Origin: Vitellaria paradoxa | Taxonomy: Eukaryota; Streptophyta; Magnoliopsida; Ericales; Sapotaceae | Assembly: GCA_019916065.1 (NCBI GenBank) | Contig: CM034238.1 | Coordinates: forward strand, 34,006,402 to 34,070,401 | DNA: 64,000 nt | Direction: 5' to 3' | Shown: piece by piece, positions 10,361 through 22,900 of the stretch | How positions within the stretch are numbered: position 1 is the first letter of the stretch | Layout: each line of letters starts with the position of its first letter | Position numbers and translations under genes: made by a program | Notes under the pieces: generated by a model | What the model was told of the DNA's origin: nothing | The model's database searches: none | Seen by the model: only the letters and a program-made list of their open reading frames with translations

Positions 10361-13300
10361 GACCACTTCCCACCTGCAATCAAATGTCATAAGACACAAG
10401 CAAAAGGAGCCTTGTCAAGATGAATATTTTTTGAACTCTCAGCAAACATACTCTCCCTAATTCTATAATCTGCTTCCACTTTTCTTATTTTCCGTCCATT
10501 CAATTTATTCAAGTGGATTTTGTAAGTCCTTATGACTGCCGTGTATTGAAAAAATCAGCTATATATTTCTCAGTTTATTTTAGTTTAGGGGTTCAGATTT
10601 TCTAATTATTGTCTAGTTGGGAATACACCTCAAACTCCTAATCTTATCATATAAGAGTTCAAACTGGGAAGGGCGCATTCTGCCTGAAATAGATATGTGA
10701 AATAGTCTGCATGCACCACCAAAGAGGTGGTATGAACATTCCTCCAGAAGTGGATAAAACCCTCATTTGGCAGGTAAGAAAATCCCTCCACACCTTAAAT
10801 TACATTTCTTTTCTCTTTGTTAATCAAACACAATGATTTCTGTGTTTGGACATTTTCTCTGTGTATTGCTATAAAGGAGACTATGGATAGTCAATTGTTC
10901 TTTCTTTTAAGGCAGAAGAAAATTTTGGTTTTCATTTTCATACCTGAACTTGGTAGCTAGATGGTGGACTAAAATGAACGCCTCCAGTTTTGCAAGCTCA
11001 GTTCCTGGACAAGCATGCCCTCCATTTCCAAATGGAAAAAACGTATTTGGTTTTGGGGCAACCTAAATCCATCATAAACAGGAATAATAACATAAGAAAA
11101 CCCCTAAAGCTGTTTTTTAGCTTTTCTTCACAGAGAGAAAAAAGAGGGGGAGCTAAAAAAGAGAGGGAGCTAAAAGCTAATGGACACTTGACAGCTCCAT
11201 CATCACATACCTCAAACCTTGATGGATCAAAATTCTTGGGATTTGGGAAGAATTCATGGTTGTGGTGAATGTTCCTGAACAATGGCATCACCTTCCAACC
11301 TTTAGGAATTAGGTACCCTGTCAAGTTTATCAATCCCATTTGAGTGTCAATCATATTAGTGAAAGAAATCAAAAGAATTGGTTACATCATTTTCTTAAGT
11401 ATTTTGTCCTGGGGGTACTTGTCATTCAATTTTCTTTAAATCCTTACCTTCGTATTCTACATCAACCACTGCCTCTCGGAAGGTGAAAGATATGACGCTT
11501 GATATCCTTAAGCTCTCCAATATAACCTGAATTTACAATTTGATATAGTTTAGAAGGCATTCTCCAAGAATATGCTTGTGATCAAAACATACAAGACCCA
11601 GGGGTGGACCCATATGGAGCTCGGTGGGGGAATCGCCCCTGCTCATTTGGAAATTGTATGTACCTAGCCTCCCCCCTCTTCCCCCTTGTTTTTTGTTTGA
11701 ACAAAAATAAACTTCCAGTATTTTCGCGCGCAAATGTACAAGAGCAATCAAATAAAATTATTTTGAGTTTTTCCAAAATTATGCCTATAAATTTTATTAC
11801 ATTACCATAATTACCTTTAAAAACCGAATTTTATTACAAAACAACATTTTTCTTCTCTCTCAATTAATCCACTATAGGTATTTTTCACCTCCCATTGATC
11901 ATAAATCCTGGATTTGCCTCTCGCTACAAGAGTGTGGGAGCACATACCCTATGTGTAAGAGGCATATTCCCAATTTGAGACCACGTCAAGGGCCTGTTTC
12001 CTCCATCATTTAATTCATATATCCCCTTTTGCTCTGCCTGTAATAAGAGAAACAACACAACTCTCTGTACCTTCTTGAAGGGAGAAATCAAATTTGTAGA
12101 ACATCTTCTGAATTGTTACCTCAACAGCTTCTCGAAGCATCTGGTCATCATGGAGGTACTTGAGAATCCATGTGAGGGCACTAGCTGTTGTGTCCTGGGC
12201 AGCAAATAAAACCCCAACGATATTGTCGGCAATTTGGTCGTCAGATAAGGTCTGCCCCCTTGCATCTTTGAAGTTCAACAAACGACCCAAGAGATCCTTC
12301 TCCAGTAGTCTTTTCTCCTTTCTCTCACAGATTATCTCGCTTACTATCTGACCAAGCCTTTTCCTCGCCTTTCATTATTTATCATGAATAGAAAATTTAG
12401 AGAAGCAGTCAGTTTGAAAAGACTTAAAACAGAGATTAGAGAGATGACTAATAATGACAGAGACTAGAACTTCTCTTACCAAGATTGCTTTGTTATATGC
12501 AGTTCCCGGCGAGTTGATTGGGAAAGAATTGTAACCCTTGTCCATTATGCAGTAGTTCTCCTTGAGCTCTTCCCTGTACTTACCCTCCAAATGCCCAAAC
12601 ACACGGAGAATGCCGACTTCGAATGAGAACTGCAGTGGATTATTGCAATTTGTATTTATTAGAAAAGCATATTTGAAAAGAAGAACAATAATGGAGATCC
12701 CAATTAGGGCAGTTAAACGAACCAAGCTTGATTTGTGTTTTGACTTGCTTAAGTTTGCTCGAGATCGGCTTGTTATTTAATCAAGTCAAAGTTTGAGCAT
12801 CAAGCTTGGCTAAATAAACTTAAATACGTGAAAAATAATCAAATCATTGAACTCAAAAGTTTAACAAGTCATGTTTGAACAACTTATTACTTGACTCGGA
12901 TCAATTTATTTTAATATTTATTTATTTATTATTTTTTTTGGGAAGTACGTTTTAATGTTATTAGAATTTAAAGAGCACGCACTAAAAATGAAACTCTAAG
13001 CCTGTGAAGTAGGATGTGGAAAAAGACAGTATAATCCAACCTCATTTGATAAATTAACTGAGTTTCACATAGAGGGCTTGTTGTGATAAATAATAATTAA
13101 AAAAAAATGGAAATCTGTATATAATCTGTATATAAACTGCTGAGCCAAACAAATTAACCTTCTTCATCTCATGGAAGGTGCTGATGACCTCTGCACTGGC
13201 CCATGACTCCAGAGCAGAAATGGCTATGGTTTCAATATCGGGAATCAATTTTCCAATTGCTTTTGGAGATAGCGAGCTCTGGACCAGCTTCCTCAGGTTA

Positions 13301-13780
13301 CTGTGGTAGTCCCCTTGGTGGAAAAACAGCGCAGAAGGGCCGATCATCCTCTCCTTACTTCTGGGGAATGTAGGCTTGAACAAGTGAGCCTGAGTCACCA
13401 ACACAAAACGTGCGGCCTCAGGGCTAGCCAGCATCACACATGGGCAGCCAAGTACGTGCGTTTTGAATATGTCTCCGTGCCTGAATAAAAATTACAACAA
13501 TAACGTGTTAAAATCTATTAGAAGCAAAAAGGTTGGAGAGAAGAATTTAGTACATATATAGCTTTTAAATTAAGGCAGTGTTTGTTTACTTTCTTTGCCT
13601 TCTAGCAAAGAAGTCATTTGGGTCTTGAGAGTAGAGCTGGAGAGTCTCTCCTATACATGGCCACCCCATTGATCCTGGGGGAAGCTCCGCCTTTTGTTTC
13701 GGCTTCCTCTTTTGTTTCTTTGAAAAATAATATGAGAAGAGAGTAGAGAGAATGAGCAATATATATGTATAAATAGACAT
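10259..13780 (-). CDS. CYP707A: Abscisic acid 8'-hydroxylase (cytochrome P450 CYP707A)
   Basis: Nine exons: 13780-13590, 13480-13159, 12629-12480, 12368-12120, 12037-11948, 11526-11448, 11317-11211, 11062-10944, 10373-10259. Every intron is GT...AG, phases agree, and the total is 1422 nt, or 473 residues plus stop, normal for CYP707A. The start is the ATG at 13780 (MSIYTYILL); a GTG three codons upstream is not used. A hydrophobic N-terminal anchor (residues 4-19) precedes the proline hinge LPPGSMGWP (33-41). Family blocks are DIFKTHVLGCPCVM, HLFKPTFPRSKERMIG and FFHQGDYHS. The I-helix is AAQDTT (277-282), ExxR is ESLR (338-341), FDPSRFE is 390-396, and the haem loop PFGNGGHACPG is 406-416 with Cys414. 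Known role of the family: ER-bound 8'-hydroxylation of abscisic acid, leading to phaseic acid. The coding frame looks intact. Confidence 0.96.
11600..11923. mobile_element. MITE-like insert in CYP707A intron 5
   Basis: Intron 5 is 421 bp, while introns 1, 3, 4, 6 and 7 are 80-150 bp. Most of the excess is one block starting AGGGGTGGACCCAT and ending near ATCCTGGATTTGCCTCT, whose ends are imperfect inverted copies. The block also holds the paired runs GGTGGGGGAATCGCCCC. Similar ends occur at 17990 and 18934. The exact superfamily is not clear. Confidence 0.55.
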
Positions 13781-13970
13781 GCTCTCCACAAAATGTATTA
13801 GCCCTTTCTCTCTGTAGCGTTCTCCTTCTCTATGTCAATGTTGATGCTAATGCCTATGCTTGAGTTTTTTGATGCTGCAGGGGTAAGGTATAGTTCGGGG
13901 TGAAATGGTGGATGTAGTGATGGATGTTGCTCAATCGAACTAAGTCAATGGAAAGGAGACAGTGGGCAGG

Positions 13971-13980
13971 TATTTTTATA
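13971..13980 (-). promoter_or_regulatory. TATA box of CYP707A
   Basis: The minus strand reads TATAAAAATA about 190 bp upstream of the start codon. That leaves a 5' untranslated leader of roughly 150-165 nt with no visible intron. I did not see a clear ABRE in the next few hundred bases. Confidence 0.6.
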
Positions 13981-14373
13981 GAGGGGAGGGGAGAGAGTTG
14001 GATGTGGATAGAGACAATTTTTTGGGTATTTGAAAGGAATTTTTCTAAATGGTTTGCAGTGGTTGTCCTAATGTTGGTGGGATTAAATTTCACAAAGATA
14101 AAAGCAGCGAGTAAAAGTAAAAATAGGACTAGTTGGAAGTAAAAACAAAAATAACAACGTATTGAGCATACACACAAAAAAAAAGTAACCAGTGGAATAC
14201 TTGTTGATCTATCATTGGAAAACAACAAACCCAAAAAAATCTATTTTAATTATAACACAATGATTACCAAATAATTTTGGTTTTACTTTGTGGTGTATTT
14301 TTAAAATTCGGTACCATTTTCCACTCATGTAAATATCTTACATTGTGTTGATTGGTGTTATCAATAAAGGGTT

Positions 14374-14787
14374 TGTTGGATATATTTGAGGATTTGTAGT
14401 GTGAATATGAACGAAGAAAATAATAAGAAAGTAAGAAATCAATACAAAGAATTTAACATGGTTCGGTTAGATTACTTACATCCACAATGGTTAGAATATT
14501 TTTCTTATTAACTTCAAAATCCTTATAAGATTACATAGTACAGAATACATATATATAGACCAAAACTCTAACCCTGTCAATAAGACAAAAATACCCTTAC
14601 CACACCGTGGGGAGCTACACCTTCGCACCCCCCACACAACACATGTACCCCAGCAGAGGAGTTTCCTACGCTCTACTCCGCTCCGTTACGCATCGGCCCA
14701 CTTACTACACTCCGCTACGTTCCGTTTCGAAAACTCCTTATTCTTTCCTAATTCTTAAGTCTGAATATGAAACTACATATCCCAACA
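14374..14787. repeat. Putative solo LTR upstream of CYP707A
   Basis: A 414-bp block begins TGTTGG and ends CCAACA and carries the phrase AACATGGTTCGG, which is common in plant copia LTRs. Flanking pentamers are GGGTT and GCATT, which agree at three of five positions, so the target-site duplication is not convincing. It lies about 400 bp beyond the TATA box. Confidence 0.55.
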
Positions 14788-17189
14788 GCATTGAATTTGG
14801 TATTTTCGTTTAAAAAATTTTCAATGTCTGGTTATCCTCTAAACATGCAATTTCTTGATGAGTTTTGTTTGATCACGTCAATAGATTCAGCCGAGGACAA
14901 GTTACATTAATTCTGTATGGTATCTTTTATTAGTGAATGTGGTGGTAGTAGGACTTCAGCTTGGTACTCCTTATGTTGTACAAGGCTTGGAAAATTGATT
15001 TCCTTCCTGTCTGTTAATTAAGTCGATACGACAATGAAAGGAAAAATGTGCCTTGGGGAACTAATTATTGGTTAAGCACTCACATTGTTGTTAGATAATT
15101 AATGCACAGTAGCTTATAAATGATAAGATGGGAAAGGCATGCACGACTACTACATAATAAAAGGTCAATTCGGATAAATTAGAACCCTACAATATAATTT
15201 AAGTCGAATCATCATGAAGTATATATACTTTATAATAGATACCGTATTTGTATAAGTATATATAATTTATAATGGATGCCGTATTTATATCCAATATGTA
15301 TTCAACATATATTTTCTGAACATATATACCGAAATACTTGTTAGATAAACTGTATAGTATATCAAATTATTTTATCAATATTTGTTCAAATATACGATGA
15401 AACAAGTTTACAAATCATAAAATGTTCTACCTCTAATTTCAAATCATATTTATATCTATATTTGCATCATTTCTATATCTTATATCCGTACTTCTTAGAT
15501 TACCAGAGCTCATATTCACTTAATCAATTGAAGAGTTTACTAGATAAATTTAACTGGAATCTTTTAGATATATATCAAATTCATGATCCTTGTCCATAAA
15601 TACCGGGATGGCTTTCATCTTTAATGTACTTAGTGGTCTAACTATTGTAGTCAATATTAAGACAGAAACCAAGGGAGGGGCCGACGTTCAGAATTGTGGT
15701 CCAACAAATTGTAAAAAAGGCAACCGAGGCATGTTTTAATAATAATCTAAGACAATTTGTTGAAAGAAGAAAGTGGCCAAAGATGGTTGCAAAAACAACT
15801 CTGTTCTTCCGCAAAATGTCACTTACCTTCCCCGCACAGGTCCGTGACCCTTATGACTGATCTCTCTGTAGCATTATCTTTTCAATTTCCCCCCTTGCTT
15901 GTATGAATTGTATTCACTAGTGGAAAAGCTTATTTGCCTTTTTTTTTTTTTTTTACCTTTTTTTTTCCCCCTCCTCGAAGTAGGGCGCACACTAATTAAA
16001 GTGGGGGAATTATTCTAGAAGTTGTGGAAGCGATTAAGATAAGACTCGTCGGAATATGGTATAGAACACGTGCCTGGTGGGTGAATATTCTTGGATTTGT
16101 GATTAAGAAAGCACAAATCATAACTGAAACCCCCTTGAATGATGCATGATTGTTATTTAATACCAGCACCAGTCTTCTTTCTAGTTGATAGTTTTAAAAA
16201 ACGGCAACTACAAGTATAACGTAATGAAAATAATAATAATAAATATAACTGGTTGAAATAAGAAAAAATAATTTTACAAGAATAGAGGAGTTTAAAAATA
16301 TTACGTAACGATCAATTTTTAAAACTATGTTTTACTTATCTTAAAAAATATATATATATACTTTGATAATATGTCCTAGTGTTTATTCAGATTGGATGTG
16401 TGATGCCAAAGGTAAAAGCATTGGGTAGGTTGCAGACAGGCATGGAAGACCTCACGTGCTAGAGTTCTTCACTAGGTTTCCATAACAGGGCATAGCAATA
16501 CTACCAATCAGCTCGTAGGGAAGTGTGGTCCTGCTTGTTTGAATATCGCTTTCTACCAAACTAGACGGCATTTGGCATGGGTTAATAGGAGATAAATGTT
16601 ACTATATTAGAATTTTACCCTACTTTAAAATAATTTAAATTGATTAATATTTTAGAAAATTAAAAATCTATTTTACCCAATGGGTTAATCGTGCAATTTT
16701 CATCTTATGAATGTCAATTGGACAGAAAACGTCGAAATTAATGGAATTTAAAAATATTCACGTAATCTCCAAGATGCTCTTAGGTTTTTACCAATTGTAT
16801 ATTAAGATAATACCACAATTGTCCCACATCGGATGGTGTTAAGAACTGAGATAATTTATAAATACTTTTATCTCTTCTCTTGACACAATGCATTTTAAAG
16901 TCATGCAAATATTAAATTTTAAAAAAATTTCAAAATTAAGCGTGCTTTAGTGCGAGAAGTATCACGATGAGTGACTCCCCTGAGAAATAGCTGGCCAAGT
17001 CTCTTTGGAAGCAGTTGGTCAAACTCAAAGCAGATAATGACAATATCTATTTGAAGCCCCTCAAAACAGTTGACCAAGCCCAAAGGACAAAGTGAACAAT
17101 ATCTGTAAAAAGAATCTACGATTTATTAACATATTAATTTATAATTTTTTAAACTCGGTTTATTAACATATCAATTTATAATTTTCTAA
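14788..17189. other. Intergenic DNA upstream of CYP707A
   Basis: No coding sequence is visible. Points noted are a G-box core CACGTG near 16453, and the phrase TGTCCCACATCGGA near 16820, which recurs in plant interspersed repeats. Confidence 0.4.
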
Positions 17190-17745
17190 AATTCACGACT
17201 CTTTCTCTGCAAACACACTCTTCATCTCTCTAAAAACTCTCTATAGCCTACTCTTTTCACACACCAAGATGTATCTCTCTCTATAAACCCACTCCCTCCT
17301 TTTAAATTTCTTTCAAACCCACTTCTTTTTAGGAACTTCCGTGTTCCCTTGTAAAACCATTTCCTCAATCTACAATATCTCGCCTGTCCATTTGCCTGTC
17401 CACTTTCATATTGCTTGAAAATTATGCACTTTCTCCACAAAATCACTATATCCCTCCATAGAAATCCCTTTTTCTCTCTCAAGAAATTTACTTTTCCCTC
17501 TCTCTAAGGACTCATCATCTTTATTAACTCTCTAATCGATCGTTCTATAGAAAGTCACGTACTCATTCTACAAAGTAACTCCATCTCATATTGGAACTCT
17601 CAACCTTACTCTCATGTGGCATGAGAGCTATCCTCCTTAACAAATCAACTCCATCTCTCCCTGTAAACCACCTCTCTCGATCTGCAAAGCCAATTCCCAT
17701 CTCTTTAAAAGCCCGCCCTCTTTGCAAACAGACCTCTCCATAGAA
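17190..17745. repeat. Pyrimidine-rich degenerate repeat tract
   Basis: About 550 bp of the plus strand is strongly C/T biased, with recurring short phrases such as CTCTCTATA, CTCCATAGAAA and AACCCACT. No constant period can be fixed by eye. The minus-strand open frame inside it is low-complexity and resembles no protein. Confidence 0.45.
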
Positions 17746-17989
17746 AAAAAATCATATATTATTTTATTTTTATTATTTTAAACAAGTGAAGAAATACTAC
17801 TTTATTTTTAACATTTTCAAAATAAGACAAGTGATGGAGATAGTTCGTTTCCTCTGTTTGTCTCCCAACCATCTAGCCCAAATAGTACCAGAGCATTTGT
17901 TTTTCATTGAAAATGTAAAAATGTAGATTGTCCAGTTGATATTTACGTAATGACATGATGTTATGAAATCAAAATTGAACCATAAAAGT

Positions 17990-18559
17990 AGTGGCGGATA
18001 TAGGGGTGGTTTAGTGGGGTCAATTACCCTCACTTATTTTTTAAAAAAATTAATTATATATATTTTTATAACATTGTCCTCCCTAAAATATTTTTTTTTG
18101 ACCACTATTTCAGTTTATTCTTACTTGCCTCCACCTCATCCCATTCCCATCCCACCCATACCCAATATGCATTTATCATTAAAATCTTGAAAATCTGTTT
18201 ATCTTTTCCGTTTATCCAACTTCAGTATTATTTTTATTATTTATTTTTTTATTTTTTATCATTAATCTAATTTCATATCTTTTTATTTAGATAAGAGTTA
18301 TTATTTGTTTGAATAGACTTTTTTATGATTTATTTTTTTTATCCATCTTTAAAATTTTATTTTTATCATTTATCATTACTTTAATTTTTTGGATGGATTT
18401 TATTATTTTTTAGATATTTTTTTTAGGATTTATCATTTATTCAATTTCAATTTTTTTAGATATGTCTAATCAATCTTTTACATACGTTTTATCAAATATT
18501 CTGTCTTAAAATTTTTAGATTCAACTTTGCCCCCACTTACTACTTTTTCTATCACTGCA
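17990..18559. mobile_element. MITE-like element with GGGGTGG ends
   Basis: The left end AGTGGCGGATATAGGGGT and the right end GCCCCCACTTACTACTTT followed by TATCACTGCA form imperfect inverted ends around a T-rich core of about 500 bp without coding capacity. It resembles the insert in CYP707A intron 5 and the block at 18934. Confidence 0.45.
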
Positions 18560-18933
18560 TAAAAAAGCAATCTCGTTTCCAATTATACAACAAGGGATCC
18601 CAATATTTTTCCTTATTTGAGGGGTTAAAAATATTAATTTTTCAAAAGGAAAATGTGTAAAAGATTTAGGGATAAAAGGTTAAACTTTAATCTCATAATT
18701 TTTACTCAATTATTTTTTAACTCCATACCAAATCCTATGGTATAAGGGAATAGAGTAAAATTTTAATTCACACTAATTCACATACTATTATTTTATCCAA
18801 TTTCTTCAAATAAAGTAATATTCTCATTAAATATACTAAACAAAATAAATGGAATGAAAATGAGAAAATTGGACATTCCATTCAGTTTCATTATTTTATA
18901 CTAAGCAAGTTGTAAGCATCGTTCCTTGTGCGC

Positions 18934-19685
18934 AGTGGCATACCTATAAATTTTTTTTGGTCGAGGCCAGCCCAATGTACACTGATGATAAAAGAAATCC
19001 ACAGGTCAAAAATAATGCAAAAATTGAAGGTTTGAAATAAAATTATACAACAAAATAAAAAGAGTAAAAAAAAACGACAATCTTTCCTAGATTTTATTTT
19101 ATTTTATTTTTCATATCTAAATAAGAAATGAAATAAATACAAAATTTACATTTCAAAGTTTCATTGCTGAATGTCAAGTCATAAGAGGCTAAAGGCTTCG
19201 TTTAGAATCACAAGCTAGTAAATGCTAACTAATAGCTGTTACAATGGCAGACCAAATTTACTATCTTATATTTTAACTTTCCTTTAAATTTCAAGGGCAA
19301 AAATGTCAAATTAATCAAAATAAAAATCTACTTAAAAAAAAAAGTTATCTTTTTTTTTTCCAAACACAGAAGTAGCGAACTTATTTTTATTTAGATAGTA
19401 CTTTTCTTTTCAAACCAAGCCTAATTAAGCCCCGTAATCTACTCAAACTATTTGAAAGTTAAAATGTTGTTAGCAGCCTAGCTGTCTATTCTTTTATATT
19501 TTTGACTTTGTAAATTGAGTATCAATTATTACACAACGTACATAACATACATAATATTTTTAGAATTTAATAAGGTTAATTTTGAAATGTATGGGCAAAA
19601 AGTTTTTTTTTGAGGGGGGGGGGGGGGAGGGGGTGTTGGGGGGTTTGCTGTGGCCCTGCTATACCTCCCTTGTATACGCCAATGC
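18934..19685. mobile_element. MITE-like element with a nested short element
   Basis: The left end CAGTGGCATACCTATA and the right end CTATACCTCCCTTGTATACG are imperfect inverted copies. A shorter block at about 19193-19432, bounded by GGCTTCGTTT and AAACCAAGCC, looks like a separate element inserted inside it. No protein is encoded. Confidence 0.42.
19614..19646 (+). repeat. Guanine homopolymer-rich tract
   Basis: A near-unbroken G run with short interruptions, followed by a GGGGG and a GGGGGG block, lies at the right end of the 18934-19685 element. Four or more G runs are close enough to allow a G-quadruplex. Confidence 0.7.
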
Positions 19686-19689
19686 TCGT

Positions 19690-20066
19690 GTGTTCTCTTC
19701 CAAAATTAGGTCAACGCCTACAAAGGCAAGATAAACAATAATACACACTGGCATGAGCAAAAGGGGCTGTCCAATTCAGGCCTCCTTGTGGTTTAATTAC
19801 GCAGGCTGTATTGAATCGGTGCTCTGATTAAGAGACCATTTCCTTCTTGAGATGGGGCAGCTTACATTTTGCAAAGAATGGTGTCTCGAGGAAACAAGAA
19901 TGGGGATGGTTTACTTACCAAAAAAAAAGAATGGGGATGGTTTTTGTTTACTAGAAAATACTAGGAACATTGGAAAGCCTGGTACTACAACAGAACCTTA
20001 TTTTAATTTTGACATCATATAGAATTTTATTTATTTTTTTAAAGTGCGTGTTAAGAAAAAAAAAAA

Positions 20067-20098
<32 letters not shown>

Positions 20099-20865
20099 GA
20101 AAAGAAAGAAGGGGTTTTGACAGAGGCTATAATGATGGCATTGGGAAAGTGAAACAATTTGTATTGAAAGTATGTCTAGTGTTTTTTGACAATTGACGGA
20201 GAATATTAATTTTATAATTAAATGTTTTTATTACGCAGAGAGAATTGAACTCAATCCCTCGTTTAAGAAGTGAATTTTTGTTAACTAAGCTAGCTATAGA
20301 GGTTAAATAATTATTTAAAAACCCTAAGAATAGTTGACATGAGATAAATTTTACTTGCAAATTTGGGTAGGTTAACGAGACAATGAGTAATTAGATGTAG
20401 CAATTACAACTTGAATTTATAAATCTATTCAATTATTAATTATTTAATGGAGTGTAATACTATTCTTACTAGCCCTCATACTCTCTACATAGGGTAGTCA
20501 TCTAGTGCAAGTCAAGAAACAAGCATATGGGGGAGGTAAAGCAGTCTCCTGGTCCCCCCCCCCACACACATATATATATATTTAAACATTTCTCTAGGTA
20601 ATGGGAAGAAATTTCACTCTTATTTGATAAAATGCTAGAAAATATGCTTCAAACTAAAAAAATAATTAAATTTTAAATATGAATTCACAGCTTTGAAATA
20701 AGTTGTATTAATTCGCCCAATAATAACCTATTATTGAATACTTATAATTGGGTTTTATCCATTTAATCACAAGTCGTTATAACCCGAGCTAAACCTATCC
20801 AAACCCGCCCATTTGTCATCTATACCAGTAACTAAATAGGAGAATTCTAAATGGAAAATGGTATT
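19690..20865. other. Intergenic DNA with a purine simple repeat
   Basis: No gene is visible. An A run followed by a GAA repeat occupies about 20056-20112, and a short C run plus CA/TA microsatellite lies near 20556-20582. Confidence 0.5.
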
Positions 20866-21449
20866 TGTTGGTACAAAAAATATACTGAATACGTGGCACC
20901 ATCCCTGAACATATCTCATGCTTGACCTCATCAATTTAGCTCTAAAGTAGAAAGTATGAATGTTGATTTAAATGCAACCATAAATGCGGTATTTTAATTA
21001 ATTCAGTTCATTTATTGCAATATCGTTAATTTAGTTAGTTCCTTAGTTGCTTAGTGATAGATATGAAGTGACAGTTGAAATGTCCAAATATCACATTAAC
21101 TGCCACTATGAAATTTATCACACGCATTAATGCAAAATAAACCATCAATGTACATTGGAGGAATATAATAATGGTATATATCTAATCATTTCTCTTTCAT
21201 TTCATTCATTTCTTGGCCTATAAATAGTCCACAGGGTGCATTAAGTAAGATACACTCACTATTATCAATTGAATTGTTATACTTTAAACACTTAATCTCC
21301 TAAACCGTTACTAACTTTAACTATCGAAGAGTCCTCGGTTGGGATCCTTTCTTGTCATTCTCGTTGACATTCTTTTATTTTATAGACCTTTTCAGGTGAG
21401 TTCAATTAACGTGGTGGCAACACGTAAGGGTTTTTTTTATCACTGCACA
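20866..21449 (+). repeat. Putative 5' LTR of a Ty3/gypsy element
   Basis: The block starts TGTTGGTAC and ends CACTGCACA immediately before the primer-binding site. A TATAAATAG box near 21221 fits an LTR promoter. No partner LTR is visible in the window, so the left edge is a guess. Confidence 0.45.
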
Positions 21450-21467
21450 TTTGGCGCCCACCGTAAG
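21450..21467 (+). other. Primer-binding site of the gypsy element
   Basis: TTTGGCGCCCACCG directly follows the LTR end. This phrase is typical of the primer-binding site region of plant Ty3/gypsy elements. Confidence 0.65.
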
Positions 21468-21517
21468 GCATAATTCAGTTCCTCACTATTTCATAGTTTC
21501 TAGTAGATTTAACGAGG

Positions 21518-22900
21518 ATGGCAACTAAAGGTCACGATTTACCCCCGTTGAAACACTGGCACAGAGAATGTTCTAAAGGCACAAAGGCAAAAGGAGACTT
21601 CGTTATCTATAAAGACCCCAACAAAAGTGATAAAGAAACAGCTACAAATTATTGATGATCTTTCTAATCATGATAAGTTAGGAAGTGATTCAGATAATAT
21701 AAAACAAAAAGGATCAAAAGAGTATGAGACTAAATATGAAAATCTACAAGAGGCAAAAGATCGACGAAAAAATGACCAGCCTGAAGAAAGGTAACCTAAC
21801 ACCTAGAAAGAAATGGGTAGTGGTTCAGGCGTTATAATTGGCAAAAATCTTGTGAAAACACATTCAGTTTAGAGATCACAGGTCCCTTGCCAGGAACCAA
21901 CACGATTGCAGCGAAATGAGAGGCCATCTAAGTATCAACATAAAGATGAAGCCCCCAAATGCAAGCATGCAAACCAAAGAAAGTACTGTGGTGAAAGTGA
22001 TATTCTATTTTGCAGCAGCCTAGTAAAGAGGAAGTCAAAGAAATCCAGCAAAAGTAAGGTGGTGGAGAAACCACAATACACAGACTAGAAAGGTTCAGAG
22101 TTGACTACTCGCATGATGGTGAGGAAGGCATTGTGAAGGATCTCGACATCTCCATTCATAGACAACATATGTGAATCGAACTCGTTGAAGAAGTTTATTA
22201 CCCCCCAATTTACCATTTACAACAAGAAACTAGAGCCTCTTGCACATTACCAACATTACATGTAAGCCATGATGTTATAGAACTGGAATAATGTGCTCAT
22301 GTATCATGTGTTCTATCCAGTTTTATAATACAGCCTCATAATAATTTTGTAGATTGCCTTCAAAAGTATAAGCTTCTGGAAGAAATTATTAGAGGAGTTT
22401 GTTACTAAAATTTTAGGGAATGCCAAACAATCTAAATCTGTAGATGTCTTGCTTACTTTGAGGGGAAAAGGCAATAAAAGCCTGAGGGGGTATTCTAGAA
22501 GTTACGTGGAGTTATACAACGAGGTGAAAGAATGCACTGAGTAGCTGGTGGTGCCATCATTCAAATTGGGATTGCAAAAAGGTAATGAGCTATAGTTGTC
22601 TCTGACGAAAAAGCTAGCTGCAAACATGTCCAATCTTATGTGTTGAATAGAGAAGTATACAAAGAATGAGGACAAGATGGAACAATCTAACCAAAAAGAG
22701 TCTAAGCCTTTTGGATTAAAGAAGGGAATGAAACAAGGGAAAGAGAGAAAATGTGATACAAGGAAGCCCACTTATAAGGCTATCAACATAGTTTTCAAAG
22801 AATTGATCTATAAAATCCTTCCTCAGATTAAGAATAAGAATTATTTCAAATGGCTGAGAAAGATGCCTGAAGACCCGAATAAAAATTAAAGCATGAATTA
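21518..22900 (+). pseudogene. Decayed Ty3/gypsy gag region
   Basis: An ATG at 21518 opens a lysine- and glutamate-rich coding-like region broken by many stops. Charged, gag-like segments continue to about 22890. Identification rests mainly on position between the primer-binding site and the reverse transcriptase, not on a clear motif. Confidence 0.45.

Noticed and set aside
19970..20157. Short open frames on both strands across the A/GAA simple repeat.
   Set aside because: They consist of translated low-complexity sequence (Lys/Arg or Leu/Phe runs).
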